Origin: Brevundimonas sp. | GTDB taxonomy: Bacteria; Pseudomonadota; Alphaproteobacteria; Caulobacterales; Caulobacteraceae | Length of the DNA stretch: 64,000 bases | Assembly (NCBI RefSeq): GCF_030682035.1 | Contig: NZ_JAUXQZ010000047.1 | Span: forward strand, 1 to 64,000 | Reading direction: 5' to 3' | Part shown: positions 28,860 through 35,840 of the stretch, piece by piece | Position numbering within the stretch: the stretch's first letter is position 1 | Layout of the letters: each line of letters begins with the position of its first letter | Notes under the pieces: model-generated | Told to the model about the DNA's origin: nothing | What the model saw: only the letters and a program-made list of their open reading frames with translations | Databases searched by the model: none | Translations under genes and position numbers: made by a program

Positions 28860-29852
28860 ATGTCCTCCGACGACGAAATCATCGACGCTGCCTTCGTGCG
28901 CACGGTGCTGGCCGCCTCCAACGACTGTATCAAGGTGTTGAACCTCGACGGCGACCTGGCTTTCATGAGCGAGGGTGGGCAGCGTGTGATGGAGGTCAGC
29001 GACTTCAATCAGTTGCGCGGTTGCCCCTGGCCGTCGTTATGGGAGGGTCAGAGCAACGCCGAGGCGAAGAAGGCCGTCGCAGAGGCGCGGGCGGGGCGCA
29101 ACTACCGCTTCCAGGGGCCGGCTGACACCCTCGCGGGCAATCCACGATGGTGGGATGTGCAGGTCACGCCCATCCCCGGCCCGGACGGCCAGCCCGCGCG
29201 CCTGCTGTCGGTGTCGCGCGACATCACCGGGCTGAAGCGGTCTGAGGATCAGCACCGGCTGCTGGCGCTGGAGCTGAACCACCGGATCAAGAACGTCCTG
29301 GCCATGGTGCAGGCGATCGCCAGCCAGACCTTCCGCGCCACCTCGGACCCGACTGAAGCCAAGGCGGCTTTCCTCGACCGGCTGGGGGCGCTGGGGGCGG
29401 CCCAGGATCTGCTGACCGAGACGACCCTGACGGGCGCGCGCATGGCCGACATCGTCGCCGACGCCTTCCGCCCGCATGGGCGCGAGGGTCAGGTGACGGC
29501 CTCGGGACCGGAGGTCGACCTGTCGCCGCGCTGCGCCCTGGCCATGTCGCTGGCGCTGCACGAGCTGACCACCAATGCGATCAAATACGGCGCCCTGTCG
29601 GCCGACGGCGGACGGGTGATGGTCAGCTGGACGGTGACCCCGGGCAAGGACGAGACGGCCTTCGTCCTGACCTGGGCCGAAAGTGGCGGCCCGCCGGTCG
29701 CCCGGCCGACCCGCACGGGCTTCGGCTCCGGCATGATCCAGCGGGCCCTGTCCGGCTATGTCGGCGGGGCGACGACGCTGGCCTATAACGCGGCGGGGGT
29801 GGTGTTCACGCTGACGACGACGCTGGAGGCTTTGACGGCGGAGGTGAAGTGA
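28860..29852 (+). CDS. PAS-domain sensor histidine kinase, HWE family
   Basis: 330 residues from ATG 28860, soluble. A PAS/PAC sensor covers about 12-125 (ASNDCIKVLNLDGDLAFMSEGGQ ... VSRDITGLKRSE). The HWE dimerisation segment LALELNHRIKNVLAMVQAIASQTF carries the phospho-accepting His141, and the ATPase domain has HELTTNAIKYGALS (N box) and GFGSGMIQRAL. It lacks membrane segments, so it senses a cytoplasmic cue; light or redox sensors of this class exist, but the PAS domain has no LOV NCRFLQ motif. No response regulator is adjacent. Confidence 0.9.
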   Translation: MSSDDEIIDAAFVRTVLAASNDCIKVLNLDGDLAFMSEGGQRVMEVSDFNQLRGCPWPSLWEGQSNAEAKKAVAEARAGRNYRFQGPADTLAGNPRWWDVQVTPIPGPDGQPARLLSVSRDITGLKRSEDQHRLLALELNHRIKNVLAMVQAIASQTFRATSDPTEAKAAFLDRLGALGAAQDLLTETTLTGARMADIVADAFRPHGREGQVTASGPEVDLSPRCALAMSLALHELTTNAIKYGALSADGGRVMVSWTVTPGKDETAFVLTWAESGGPPVARPTRTGFGSGMIQRALSGYVGGATTLAYNAAGVVFTLTTTLEALTAEVK

Positions 29853-29858
29853 GCGGCC

Positions 29859-30602
29859 CTACATCGCCCACGCCAGCATCCACATCGCCATGCCGACCAT
29901 CATCACATTCTCCGTCAGGGAGACAAACCCCAGCGGGACGTTCGATGTGCCGCCGACGCAGGCGCATTTGAGCTCGCGCTTGTCGACATAGACAGCCTTG
30001 AACACCGAGACCGCGCCTATTCCGCCGATGAACAGGGCGACCGGGGCGGACAGCCAGGTCAGGGCCCCGGCCAGCATCAGCACGCCCGCGCCCAGTTCGG
30101 CGAAGGGGTAGACATAGCCGTAAGGCACCCAGCGCCGGGCCAGAAGGTCGTAGTTCAGGAACATGGTCGAGAAGCGCTCGACGTCCTGCAGCTTGAGCAT
30201 GGCCAGCAGACACATGGACACGGCGATGAAGTTCGGCAGGACCATCGCCGTGATCGTCCGCATCGACAGCCAGTCGATGGCCAGGGCGATCAGGGCGGCG
30301 ACGGCGAAGACCGCGATCACCGGGGTGTAGCTGGTCGCGCCCGGCTCCGGGACCTTCTGGCCAAAGAAGCGGCGCAGGTCGTCGTAGCCGCCGATGCGGA
30401 CGCCGTCGATGAAGGTCTGGGGCGTGGTCGGCACGCCGTGCTCGGCCTTGAAGGCGTCGGTCTCGGCGCGGGTCTTCAGGTGATGGTCCTCGATCCTGTA
30501 GCCCTTGCGGCTCAGCAGCCAGCGGGCCTTCTGGCCCGAGGGGCAGAGGTGGTCGGGCATGACCATTCGGTAGAGGACGGCGGTCTTTTGTGGTGCGGAC
30601 AT
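29859..30602 (-). CDS. Glutaredoxin-MauE fusion membrane protein
   Basis: 247 residues from ATG 30602 (GGAGA 6 bases upstream; the longer frame to 30656 is rejected). The glutaredoxin-like domain (about 5-85) has a single active Cys20 in HLCPSGQKARWLL, a CPxG form, and PTTPQTFIDGVRIGGYDDL. Four membrane helices of the MauE/DoxX redox type follow, with a Cys-x-Cys pair in ELKCACVGG near 216-218. MauE-type proteins help make disulfides. Its promoter carries a MerR-type operator, and the facing gene encodes a MerR regulator, so induction by a thiol-reactive metal is likely (inference). Confidence 0.88.
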   Translation of the reverse strand: MSAPQKTAVLYRMVMPDHLCPSGQKARWLLSRKGYRIEDHHLKTRAETDAFKAEHGVPTTPQTFIDGVRIGGYDDLRRFFGQKVPEPGATSYTPVIAVFAVAALIALAIDWLSMRTITAMVLPNFIAVSMCLLAMLKLQDVERFSTMFLNYDLLARRWVPYGYVYPFAELGAGVLMLAGALTWLSAPVALFIGGIGAVSVFKAVYVDKRELKCACVGGTSNVPLGFVSLTENVMMVGMAMWMLAWAM

Positions 30603-30637
30603 CGGGTTTCTCCAGTTGCCGATAACGGTCCGCGCCC

Positions 30638-30669
30638 CATGTAGGGTCCGTACCATGGTCCGGAGTCAA
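30638..30669 (-). promoter_or_regulatory. MerR-type promoter/operator of the glutaredoxin-MauE gene
   Basis: On the minus strand a -35 TTGACT (30669-30664) and a -10-like TACATG (30643-30638) are 20 bp apart, the over-long spacing of MerR-activated promoters. Between them lies the dyad TCCGTACCATGGTCCGGA (30647-30664, one mismatched pair), close to the mer operator CTCCGTAC-N4-GTACGGAG. It overlaps the GGAG ribosome binding site of the divergent merR-like gene, which would suit autoregulation. Confidence 0.75.
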
Positions 30670-30672
30670 GAG

Positions 30673-31089
30673 ATGCCCCCTGCCCGGTCTGCGATGACCA
30701 TCGCGCGGTTGGCCGCGTCCGCCGGCGTGGGCGTTGAGACGGTGCGTTACTACCAGCGCCGGGGGCTGCTGGAGACACCGCCGCGGCCGGACGGAAGCGG
30801 CTCGGGCGGGGGGGCGCGGCGCTACGGGGTCGAGGATGTGCGACGGCTGCGGTTCATTCGCTCGGCCCAGGCGGCGGGCTTCACCCTCGAGCAGATCGGC
30901 GAACTGCTGGCGCTGGACGCGGGGACGGACCGGGCCCGGGCGAGGGTGTTGGCGGGGGCGCGGCTGGGGGAGCTGGATGCGAAGATCGCGGAGCTGGAGG
31001 CGGCGCGAGCGGCGTTGCGGCGGCTGGCGACGGCGTGCGCGGACGGCGGGACCGGGCCGTGCCCGATCCTGGAGGCGTTTGAGGGGTAG
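30673..31089 (+). CDS. MerR family metal-responsive-type regulator
   Basis: 138 residues from ATG 30673 (GGAG with 7-base spacing); ATG 30694, giving MTIARLAASAGVGVETVRYYQRRGLL, is the common family start and an alternative. The N-terminal winged helix and a long dimer helix lead to a C-terminal loop ACADGGTGPCPILEAFEG. This holds Cys122 and Cys130 with seven residues between, the spacing of the CueR copper loop. The residue matching MerR Cys82 is Asp/Arg (GTDRAR), so the three-Cys mercury site is missing. It faces the glutaredoxin-MauE gene across a mer-like operator. Confidence 0.88.
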   Translation: MPPARSAMTIARLAASAGVGVETVRYYQRRGLLETPPRPDGSGSGGGARRYGVEDVRRLRFIRSAQAAGFTLEQIGELLALDAGTDRARARVLAGARLGELDAKIAELEAARAALRRLATACADGGTGPCPILEAFEG

Positions 31090-31114
31090 CGCGACCCGCG
31101 ACTGCGAGTACTCG

Positions 31115-31165
31115 CCTTGTCATCCCGGAGGCGCCGCGGGCGTCATCGGGGACGGCCCGATGACG
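31115..31165. repeat. Partial repeat plus perfect 11-bp hairpin between merR-like and GIY-YIG genes
   Basis: CCTTGTCATCCCGG (31115-31128) is the same 14-mer that begins each arm of the 251-bp element at 31518-31768. It is followed by a perfect 11-bp hairpin GCGTCATCGGG/CCCGATGACGC (31140-31150 with 31155-31165 across a GACG loop). The hairpin contains the GIY-YIG stop codon and encodes its last residues. It may act as a two-way terminator for the converging genes, though a T-run is lacking. Confidence 0.6.
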
Positions 31166-31457
31166 CAATCAAATCGCCGTACAGATCGGCCCAGTGAGGA
31201 TTCGTCTCTTCGATCAGGGCGAATTTCCACGGCCGCAGCCAGCGTTTGATGCGCTTTTCTCGTAGGATCGCCTGATCGACGTAGCGGTGGTGTTCGTACC
31301 AGACCAGCCGGTCCGTTCCCCGCTCCCGGCTGTAGCCGTCGATCTGCCCATGCTTGTGCTCGCCGATCCGCCGGATCAGATCGTTGGTCATGCCGACGTA
31401 CAGCCAGCCACAGGGACCGCTCGCGACGATGTAGACCCAATAGCTGTGGTTGTTCAC
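31143..31457 (-). CDS. GIY-YIG family endonuclease-like protein
   Basis: 104 residues. The start is GTG 31457 with GGGAG 6 bases upstream; the longer frame to 31577 runs into a repeat. The GIY-YIG core reads SYWVYIVASGPCGWLYVGMTNDLIRRI, with Arg and His in RRIGEHKHG and the family segment LVWYEHHRYVDQAILREKRIKRWLR. These small COG2827-type proteins are common in alphaproteobacteria. Their role is unsettled, and I recall them often sitting beside dispersed palindromic repeats, as here. Confidence 0.87.
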   Translation of the reverse strand: MNNHSYWVYIVASGPCGWLYVGMTNDLIRRIGEHKHGQIDGYSRERGTDRLVWYEHHRYVDQAILREKRIKRWLRPWKFALIEETNPHWADLYGDLIASSGRPR

Positions 31458-31517
31458 GGCCGCTCCCTTTGAACAATCTATCCGCGCTCTTGCGAAGGCG
31501 TCAAAGTAGAACCGCTC

Positions 31518-31768
31518 CCTTGTCATCCCGGCCGAAGCGAAGCGGAGAGCCGGGACGGGACCCAGCAAGAAATCCATCCCTTCCGGACAGCCCGATTGGG
31601 CTGAGCCGGAAGAAGGGCTGCCGCCGACGGTCTGTTGAAGGGGGGCGCCGCCGGGGGGTCACCCCAACCTGTCTCCCGGCTCAGCCCAAGCGGGCTGTCC
31701 GGGAGGGGACAGGGGGGATGGCGCGTCCCGTCCCGGCTCTCCGCTTCGCTGCGGCCGGGATGACAAGG
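31518..31768. repeat. 251-bp nested inverted repeat (REP/MITE-like element)
   Basis: The outer arms of 44 bp (31518-31561 and 31725-31768) are inverted copies with one mismatch, beginning CCTTGTCATCCCGGCCG. The inner arms of 31 bp (31581-31611 and 31674-31704) are also inverted copies and each folds into its own hairpin (CAGCCC-GATT-GGGCTG in the left one). The centre is GC-rich and non-coding. The whole fills the 321-bp gap between the GIY-YIG gene and the tyrosine phosphatase gene. No transposase is encoded within. Confidence 0.85.
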
Positions 31769-31778
31769 AGGGCCCCGT

Positions 31779-32099
31779 TCAGAGAAACGGCCCCACCTTC
31801 TCCTCCAACAGCGCCACCAGCTCGGGCTGCATGAAGGCGTAGTCGTCAGGGATGTCGAGGCAGATGACGCGGGCGCGCTTCAGCTGTGGCTTGAAGCGGC
31901 GCTGGAGTTTGGCGCGGTGGGCGCGCTCCATGACGAAGATGATGTCGGCCCATTCCACCAGCTCGGCGGAGCATTGTTCCTCCGCATCGGGCGCCAGGCC
32001 GGCGGAGGCGGTCTCGACGCCGGGCCATGAGGCGAACACCTGCTCGGCCGTGGGGGAACGGAGGCGGTTGCGGGCGCAGAGGAAGAGGAGGTGGGTCAG
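31779..32099 (-). CDS. Low-molecular-weight protein tyrosine phosphatase-like protein, start codon lost or non-standard
   Basis: 106 residues if read from CTG 32099. The P-loop LFLCARNRLRSPTAEQ (CX5R) and the later IIFVMERAH and LDIPDDY with the general-acid Asp are those of the LMW phosphatase/arsenate reductase fold. The in-frame stop at 32106-32108 leaves no ATG, GTG or TTG before the P-loop; the first such codon, GTG 32039, would remove the catalytic Cys. The CTG stands exactly where relatives have Met (LTHLLFLC). The upstream side is the end of a low-GC cassette, so the normal start was probably cut off by its insertion. It may be translated from CTG or be a pseudogene. Confidence 0.65.
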   Translation of the reverse strand: MTHLLFLCARNRLRSPTAEQVFASWPGVETASAGLAPDAEEQCSAELVEWADIIFVMERAHRAKLQRRFKPQLKRARVICLDIPDDYAFMQPELVALLEEKVGPFL

Positions 32100-32105
32100 G
32101 GGTAC

Positions 32106-32885
32106 TCACCCACCGGGGCTCTTCCGCGCAACCCACGTCTCAACGATGAAAGTCGCCATTGCTCCAGCCAAGTTGACGGCGAGTTGGGCGTGGCGCGGCG
32201 CGGGCTTTATCGGCAGCCTTCCTTGCCCGTGAGAGTCGCTGATGCGGTTTCTGAGGGTGCCGAGACCCTGAACTACGCTGGCACAGCCCCCAAGCACCTG
32301 CTTGAAGACCTCTTCCGTGTGTTGGGACGGCGCGATATTGAGCGCCGATGATGCCTTGCTGTAGAGCTTGGGCAGATCGTCCCTGTCGGCATAGGCTACC
32401 CCTGCGTCGTCGAGGACGTGCTTGCAGACGGTTTCAAGCAGCGTTCTCGCGGCAGTGATCGCCCCTTCTGGATCGTTCTGCCGACGCGTTAGCGCTTTTT
32501 CCCAAACCGCGTGGACCCCTTCAACATCGAACGACGCCAGCACCTCCGACGCACTCGCATCAAGCGGCGCGCTACCTTTGCCTTCAAGGTGATCGAGTAG
32601 CGGAACGAAGGCCTCACGAATGATCGTTCTGCGCCCGGCATAGCTGCCCGCCTGCTCGCTAATCCAACCCCAGAAGCCGCTTAGGTCTCGACATGTTCGG
32701 ACGAAGGAGGGCAGCAAGACTTTCGTCTCAGTCCCTTCCATGAAGTGACGCCGGAGCGCGACGTAGGTGCCATTGTCCGGCGTCGTGCCCGTGGCGCGAG
32801 CAATCATCATGTTCTGGAGGAACAGGGCCCGCTCCGCCTCATCAGTCGGGACGTCCTCCGGCAGGTTTGGATCAGCCCATGTCAT
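32106..32885 (-). CDS. Abortive infection family protein, C-terminal Abi-C (HEPN-like) domain
   Basis: 259 residues from ATG 32885. The N-terminal 130 residues match nothing I know. From about 138 the sequence is the Abi-C domain: DPEGAITAARTLLETVCKHVLDD, LPKLYSKASSALNIAPSQHTEEVFKQVLGGC, and PAPRHAQLAVNLAGAMATFIVETW. RNRISDSH at 212-219 is an R-N-X5-H motif, the signature of HEPN ribonucleases. Such proteins often stop phage growth by cutting RNA. The upstream HNH gene ends 5 bp before this start, so they form one operon. Confidence 0.82.
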   Translation of the reverse strand: MTWADPNLPEDVPTDEAERALFLQNMMIARATGTTPDNGTYVALRRHFMEGTETKVLLPSFVRTCRDLSGFWGWISEQAGSYAGRRTIIREAFVPLLDHLEGKGSAPLDASASEVLASFDVEGVHAVWEKALTRRQNDPEGAITAARTLLETVCKHVLDDAGVAYADRDDLPKLYSKASSALNIAPSQHTEEVFKQVLGGCASVVQGLGTLRNRISDSHGQGRLPIKPAPRHAQLAVNLAGAMATFIVETWVARKSPGG

Positions 32886-32890
32886 ACCAG

Positions 32891-33250
32891 TCAAAGGTAT
32901 CGCTTCTTCGCTTGGTCCGCGACATGACAGGCATGGTGGACGAGGCGGGTGTTTTCCATCGTGTAGCCATCGCAAGCGTTGAAGCGGTCAAGTTCCGCAT
33001 ATTTGTCCGGCAACTCCTCGCCACACAGCGGGCATAGGCCATTCTGCTCGATGCGCTTGGCGGCCTTGATCTTGTTCCGCTCGGCTGGAGTGCTGCGTTC
33101 ATCATAGCTCAGGCGAACAACTAGCCGCCGCCGAGCCGCAAACAGAAGCTCGCGATCACCGCCAGCGAGATCAGCGAGCTTGCCCCTGATTTCGTCGAGC
33201 AATGCGTTGACGTGCGAAAGCTCGTCTGGGGTCAGCCGCCTGTTCGCCAT
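32891..33250 (-). CDS. Small HNH-like zinc-binding protein
   Basis: 119 residues from ATG 33250; ATG 33265 adds five. The N-terminal half is helical and basic. The C-terminal half has CPLCGEELP (Cys73, Cys76), a central ELDRFNACDGYTMENTRLVHH, and ACH (Cys108, His109), the layout of a ββα-metal HNH fold. The usual first catalytic His is not obvious (LDRF stands there), so nuclease activity is uncertain. First gene of the pair with the Abi-C protein. Confidence 0.72.
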   Translation of the reverse strand: MANRRLTPDELSHVNALLDEIRGKLADLAGGDRELLFAARRRLVVRLSYDERSTPAERNKIKAAKRIEQNGLCPLCGEELPDKYAELDRFNACDGYTMENTRLVHHACHVADQAKKRYL

Positions 33251-33283
33251 GCTGCTTGAGTTCACCTTCCCTGAGACAGGCCT

Positions 33284-34816
33284 CTAAAGCGGAATATTAT
33301 CGTGCTTCTTCCACGGATTGCTCTGCTGCTTGTTCTTCAGCGTCCGTAGCGCCCGGATGAGCCTTCTCCGCGTTCCGTGCGGCATGATTACGTCGTCGAT
33401 ATAGCCGAGCCCCGCCGCCACGAAGGGGTTGGCGAAGCGCTCCTTGTATTCGGCCTCGCGCGCGGCCAGCGCCTCGGGGTCGCCGGCTTCCTTGCGGAAG
33501 ATGATCTCGACGGCGCCCTTGGCGCCCATCACGGCGATCTCGGCCGAGGGCCAGGCGTAGTTGACGTCGCCGCGCAGGTGTTTGGAGCTCATCACGTCAT
33601 AGGCGCCGCCATAGGCCTTGCGGGTGATGACGGTCAGCTTGGGCACCGTGGCCTCGGCATAGGCGAACAGCAGCTTGGCGCCGTGTTTGATCAGGCCGCC
33701 GTATTCCTGACGCGTGCCGGGCATGAAGCCGGGCACGTCGACGAAGGTCACCAGCGGGATGTCGAAGGCGTCACAGAAGCGCACGAAACGGGCGGCCTTG
33801 CGGCTGGAGTCGATGTCGAGCACGCCGGCCAGGACCTGGGGCTGGTTGGCGACGACGCCGACCGTTTGCCCGTCGAGGCGGCCGAAGCCGGTGACGATGT
33901 TCCTGGCGAAGTCCGGGCCGATCTCGAAGAATTCGGCCTCGTCGACCGTCTTGAGGATCAGCTCCTTGATGTCATAGGGCTGGTTCGGATTGGCCGGGAC
34001 CAGGGTGTCCAGGCTGGCCTCGTCGCGCTCGGGGTCGTCATAGCTGTCGCGGACGGGGGGCTTTTCGCGGTTCGACAATGGCAAAAAGCCGATCAGGCGG
34101 CGGACCTCGCTGAGGGCCTCCAGATCGTTCTCGAAGGCGCCGTCGGCGACGCCGGATTTCTGGGAGTGGACGCGGGCGCCGCCCAGGTCCTCGTGGGTGA
34201 CCACCTCATTGGTGACGGTCTTCACCACGTCCGGGCCGGTCACATACATATAGGACGTGTCCTTCACCATGAAGATGAAGTCGGTGATGGCCGGGGAATA
34301 CACGTCCCCGCCGGCGCAGGGACCCATGATGACGCTGATCTGGGGGATGACGCCGCTGGCAAGCGTGTTCTGGAGGAAGATGTCGGCATAGCCGGCGAGG
34401 GATTCCACGCCTTCCTGAATGCGGGCGCCGCCGGCGTCGAACAGGCCGATGATGGGCGCGCCGTTGGTCATGGCCATGGTCTGGATCTTGACGATCTTGG
34501 CCGCGTGGGCGCCCGAGAGCGAACCGCCGAAGACGGTGAAATCCTTGGAGAAGACATAGACCAGACGGCCGCCGATGGCGCCGCGGCCGGTGACGACGCC
34601 GTCGCCGGGGATGCGCTGGGTCTCCATGCCGAAGTCGTGCGAGCGGTGCTCCACGAACATGTCGGTCTCCTCGAAGGAGCCCTCGTCCAGCAACACCTCG
34701 ATCCGCTCGCGCGCGGTCAGCTTGCCCTTGGCGTGCTGGCTGGCGATCCGGGCTTCGCCGCCGCCGAGCTTGGCGCCCGCGCGGCGCGCTTCCAGCTGTT
34801 CGAGGATGGTGTTCAT
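33284..34816 (-). CDS. pccB: Propionyl-CoA carboxylase beta chain (carboxyltransferase)
   Basis: 510 residues, normal for PccB. It moves CO2 from biotin to propionyl-CoA. Landmarks are [73 protein letters not shown] [16 protein letters not shown], and [25 protein letters not shown]. The Asp in DYDV-type selectivity sites is not assigned. The biotin-carrying alpha chain is not in the window. Two copies of the two-hairpin repeat lie just upstream of the start. Confidence 0.95.
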   Translation of the reverse strand: MNTILEQLEARRAGAKLGGGEARIASQHAKGKLTARERIEVLLDEGSFEETDMFVEHRSHDFGMETQRIPGDGVVTGRGAIGGRLVYVFSKDFTVFGGSLSGAHAAKIVKIQTMAMTNGAPIIGLFDAGGARIQEGVESLAGYADIFLQNTLASGVIPQISVIMGPCAGGDVYSPAITDFIFMVKDTSYMYVTGPDVVKTVTNEVVTHEDLGGARVHSQKSGVADGAFENDLEALSEVRRLIGFLPLSNREKPPVRDSYDDPERDEASLDTLVPANPNQPYDIKELILKTVDEAEFFEIGPDFARNIVTGFGRLDGQTVGVVANQPQVLAGVLDIDSSRKAARFVRFCDAFDIPLVTFVDVPGFMPGTRQEYGGLIKHGAKLLFAYAEATVPKLTVITRKAYGGAYDVMSSKHLRGDVNYAWPSAEIAVMGAKGAVEIIFRKEAGDPEALAAREAEYKERFANPFVAAGLGYIDDVIMPHGTRRRLIRALRTLKNKQQSNPWKKHDNIPL

Positions 34817-34869
34817 GCGGCGTCTCCTTGAGCGGGAGGCTTAAGGACGGCCGGGGGCGGAGGCAAGCG

Positions 34870-34915
34870 CCCCTCCACCATGCTTCGCATGGTCCCCCTC
34901 CCCCGTCGGGGGAGG
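34870..34915 (+). repeat. Two-hairpin repeat, copy A
   Basis: Hairpin i (ACCATGC-TTC-GCATGGT) is followed by hairpin ii (CCTCCCCC-GTC-GGGGGAGG). It lies between pccB and the winged-helix gene and faces copy B in opposite orientation across 18 bp. Confidence 0.85.
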
Positions 34916-34933
34916 AATGGCGCGCCGTCAAGT

Positions 34934-34979
34934 CCCCCCCATCGGGGGAGGGGGACCGCCGGAACGGCGGTGGAGGGGC
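34934..34979 (-). repeat. Two-hairpin repeat, copy B
   Basis: Inverted relative to copy A. Hairpin ii (CCCCCC-AT-CGGGGG) comes first, then hairpin i as ACCGCC-GGAA-GGCGGT (with a central C). Hairpin i differs from copy A in sequence but keeps full pairing. Confidence 0.85.
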
Positions 34980-34980
34980 T

Positions 34981-35307
34981 TTACCCAGAGAACCCCTCCC
35001 CCAGCCGGGCTGGTTCGATCATCCCGGCCAGCCGGGTCAGTTCGGCGACATGGGCGGCGAAGGCCTTGCGGCCGACGGCGGTCAGTGCCAACCACGTACG
35101 CTGACGCCCGGCGTGGGCCTGTTTGCGCAGCTTGATGTAGCCCGCCTCCTCCAGTTGTTTCAGGTGTTTGGAGAGGACGGAATCCGACACCGCGATCGCG
35201 TCGCGCACCATGGCGAACTCGGCTTCGTCGGCGGCCGACAGGATGGCGCAGATCTGCAGTCGGCCGGGGGCGTGGATGACGGGATCGAACTGCGGGACGG
35301 CGCTCAT
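34981..35307 (-). CDS. Winged-helix transcriptional regulator (HTH_27/MarR-like)
   Basis: 108 residues from ATG 35307. It is a compact single-domain wHTH: VIHAPGRLQICAILSAADEAEFAMVRDAIAVSDSVLSKHLKQLEEAGYIKLRKQA, then the wing and a C-terminal dimer helix. Its ATG overlaps the stop of the upstream membrane-protein gene (ATGA). Regulators of this type usually control the membrane protein they are paired with. Two inverted repeats in the promoter region (35774-35839) are likely its operators. Confidence 0.85.
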   Translation of the reverse strand: MSAVPQFDPVIHAPGRLQICAILSAADEAEFAMVRDAIAVSDSVLSKHLKQLEEAGYIKLRKQAHAGRQRTWLALTAVGRKAFAAHVAELTRLAGMIEPARLGEGFSG

Positions 35308-35762
35308 ACGTCCCCCCGCATTTCGGCGCGATAGACCCGCCGCCACAGGCGCGAGCCGAACAGGGCGATGACGAAGGCCACCGCCATCACCCCCGCCACG
35401 ACGAGCGGCAACCGGTCCGGATCGACCAGCCGGCGGACCATGACCATGCCCAGCATGGCGCCGGCGAAGACCGCGCCGAGGACGATGGCGACCCAGCGGG
35501 CGTTGCGCGGCGAGACGCCGGTCACCTTGACCCCGCTCCGGCGCGCCTCGGCCTGGAACATCAGCACCAGGGCCAGGACGCCGAGGGTCATGCCCGTGAC
35601 ATTGAACGGGCCGTCGAGCGCCTGGGCGCCGACCATCCCGGCCGAAATGGCGGAATAGGCCAAATCATATCGCCAGCCATGGGCGCCGACACGGTCATGC
35701 ACCGTCTTGCGGGAGGCCGCGATGGCGGCGAGGGCCTCGGCGGGGGTGGGGTCATCGGTCAT
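35304..35762 (-). CDS. Four-helix membrane protein paired with a winged-helix regulator
   Basis: 152 residues with about four hydrophobic segments (near 38-55, 58-70, 90-110, 118-138) and basic loops (RLWRRVYRAEMRGDV at the end). I do not know a function. Such small membrane proteins commonly precede an HTH_27 regulator in alphaproteobacteria. The gene is first in the operon and overlaps the regulator by 4 bp. Confidence 0.75.
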   Translation of the reverse strand: MTDDPTPAEALAAIAASRKTVHDRVGAHGWRYDLAYSAISAGMVGAQALDGPFNVTGMTLGVLALVLMFQAEARRSGVKVTGVSPRNARWVAIVLGAVFAGAMLGMVMVRRLVDPDRLPLVVAGVMAVAFVIALFGSRLWRRVYRAEMRGDV

Positions 35763-35840
35763 GGCGTGATCTCACTTTCTGGATTGGAAAGTGACTCTGA
35801 CTTTCCACTTCGTCAAGTGATTATTTTCCAGACTGGAAAG
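35763..35840 (-). promoter_or_regulatory. Promoter with two operator-like inverted repeats
   Basis: On the minus strand the likely -35 is TTGACG (35816-35811). Upstream of it is the perfect dyad TTTCCAGACTGGAAA (35825-35839). Downstream, overlapping the expected -10 region 17 bp on, is ACTTTC-TGGATTG-GAAAGT (35774-35792). A further half-site CTTTCCA lies near 35801. The shared GGAAAG half-sites suggest binding by the wHTH regulator and autorepression. Confidence 0.65.

Larger units (their letters stand above)
32100..33265 (-). mobile_element. Low-GC two-gene cassette (HNH protein and Abi-C/HEPN protein)
   Basis: The block between the phosphatase remnant start and pccB is visibly poorer in G+C. 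Hand counts of three 60-base lines (32341, 32881, 33061) gave 60, 53 and 57 percent, against 68 percent for line 33601 in pccB. Its left edge coincides with the missing phosphatase start codon. No integrase, terminal repeats or target duplication were found, so the mode of entry is unknown. Confidence 0.5.

Noticed and set aside
33377..34831. 484-codon plus-strand frame opposite pccB
   Set aside because: Shadow of pccB with Asp/Gly/His-rich composition.
34870..34979. Two-hairpin repeats A and B as intrinsic terminators of neighbouring genes
   Set aside because: No T-run follows either hairpin, both orientations occur, and copy D lies inside a coding region, so termination is not the common property.
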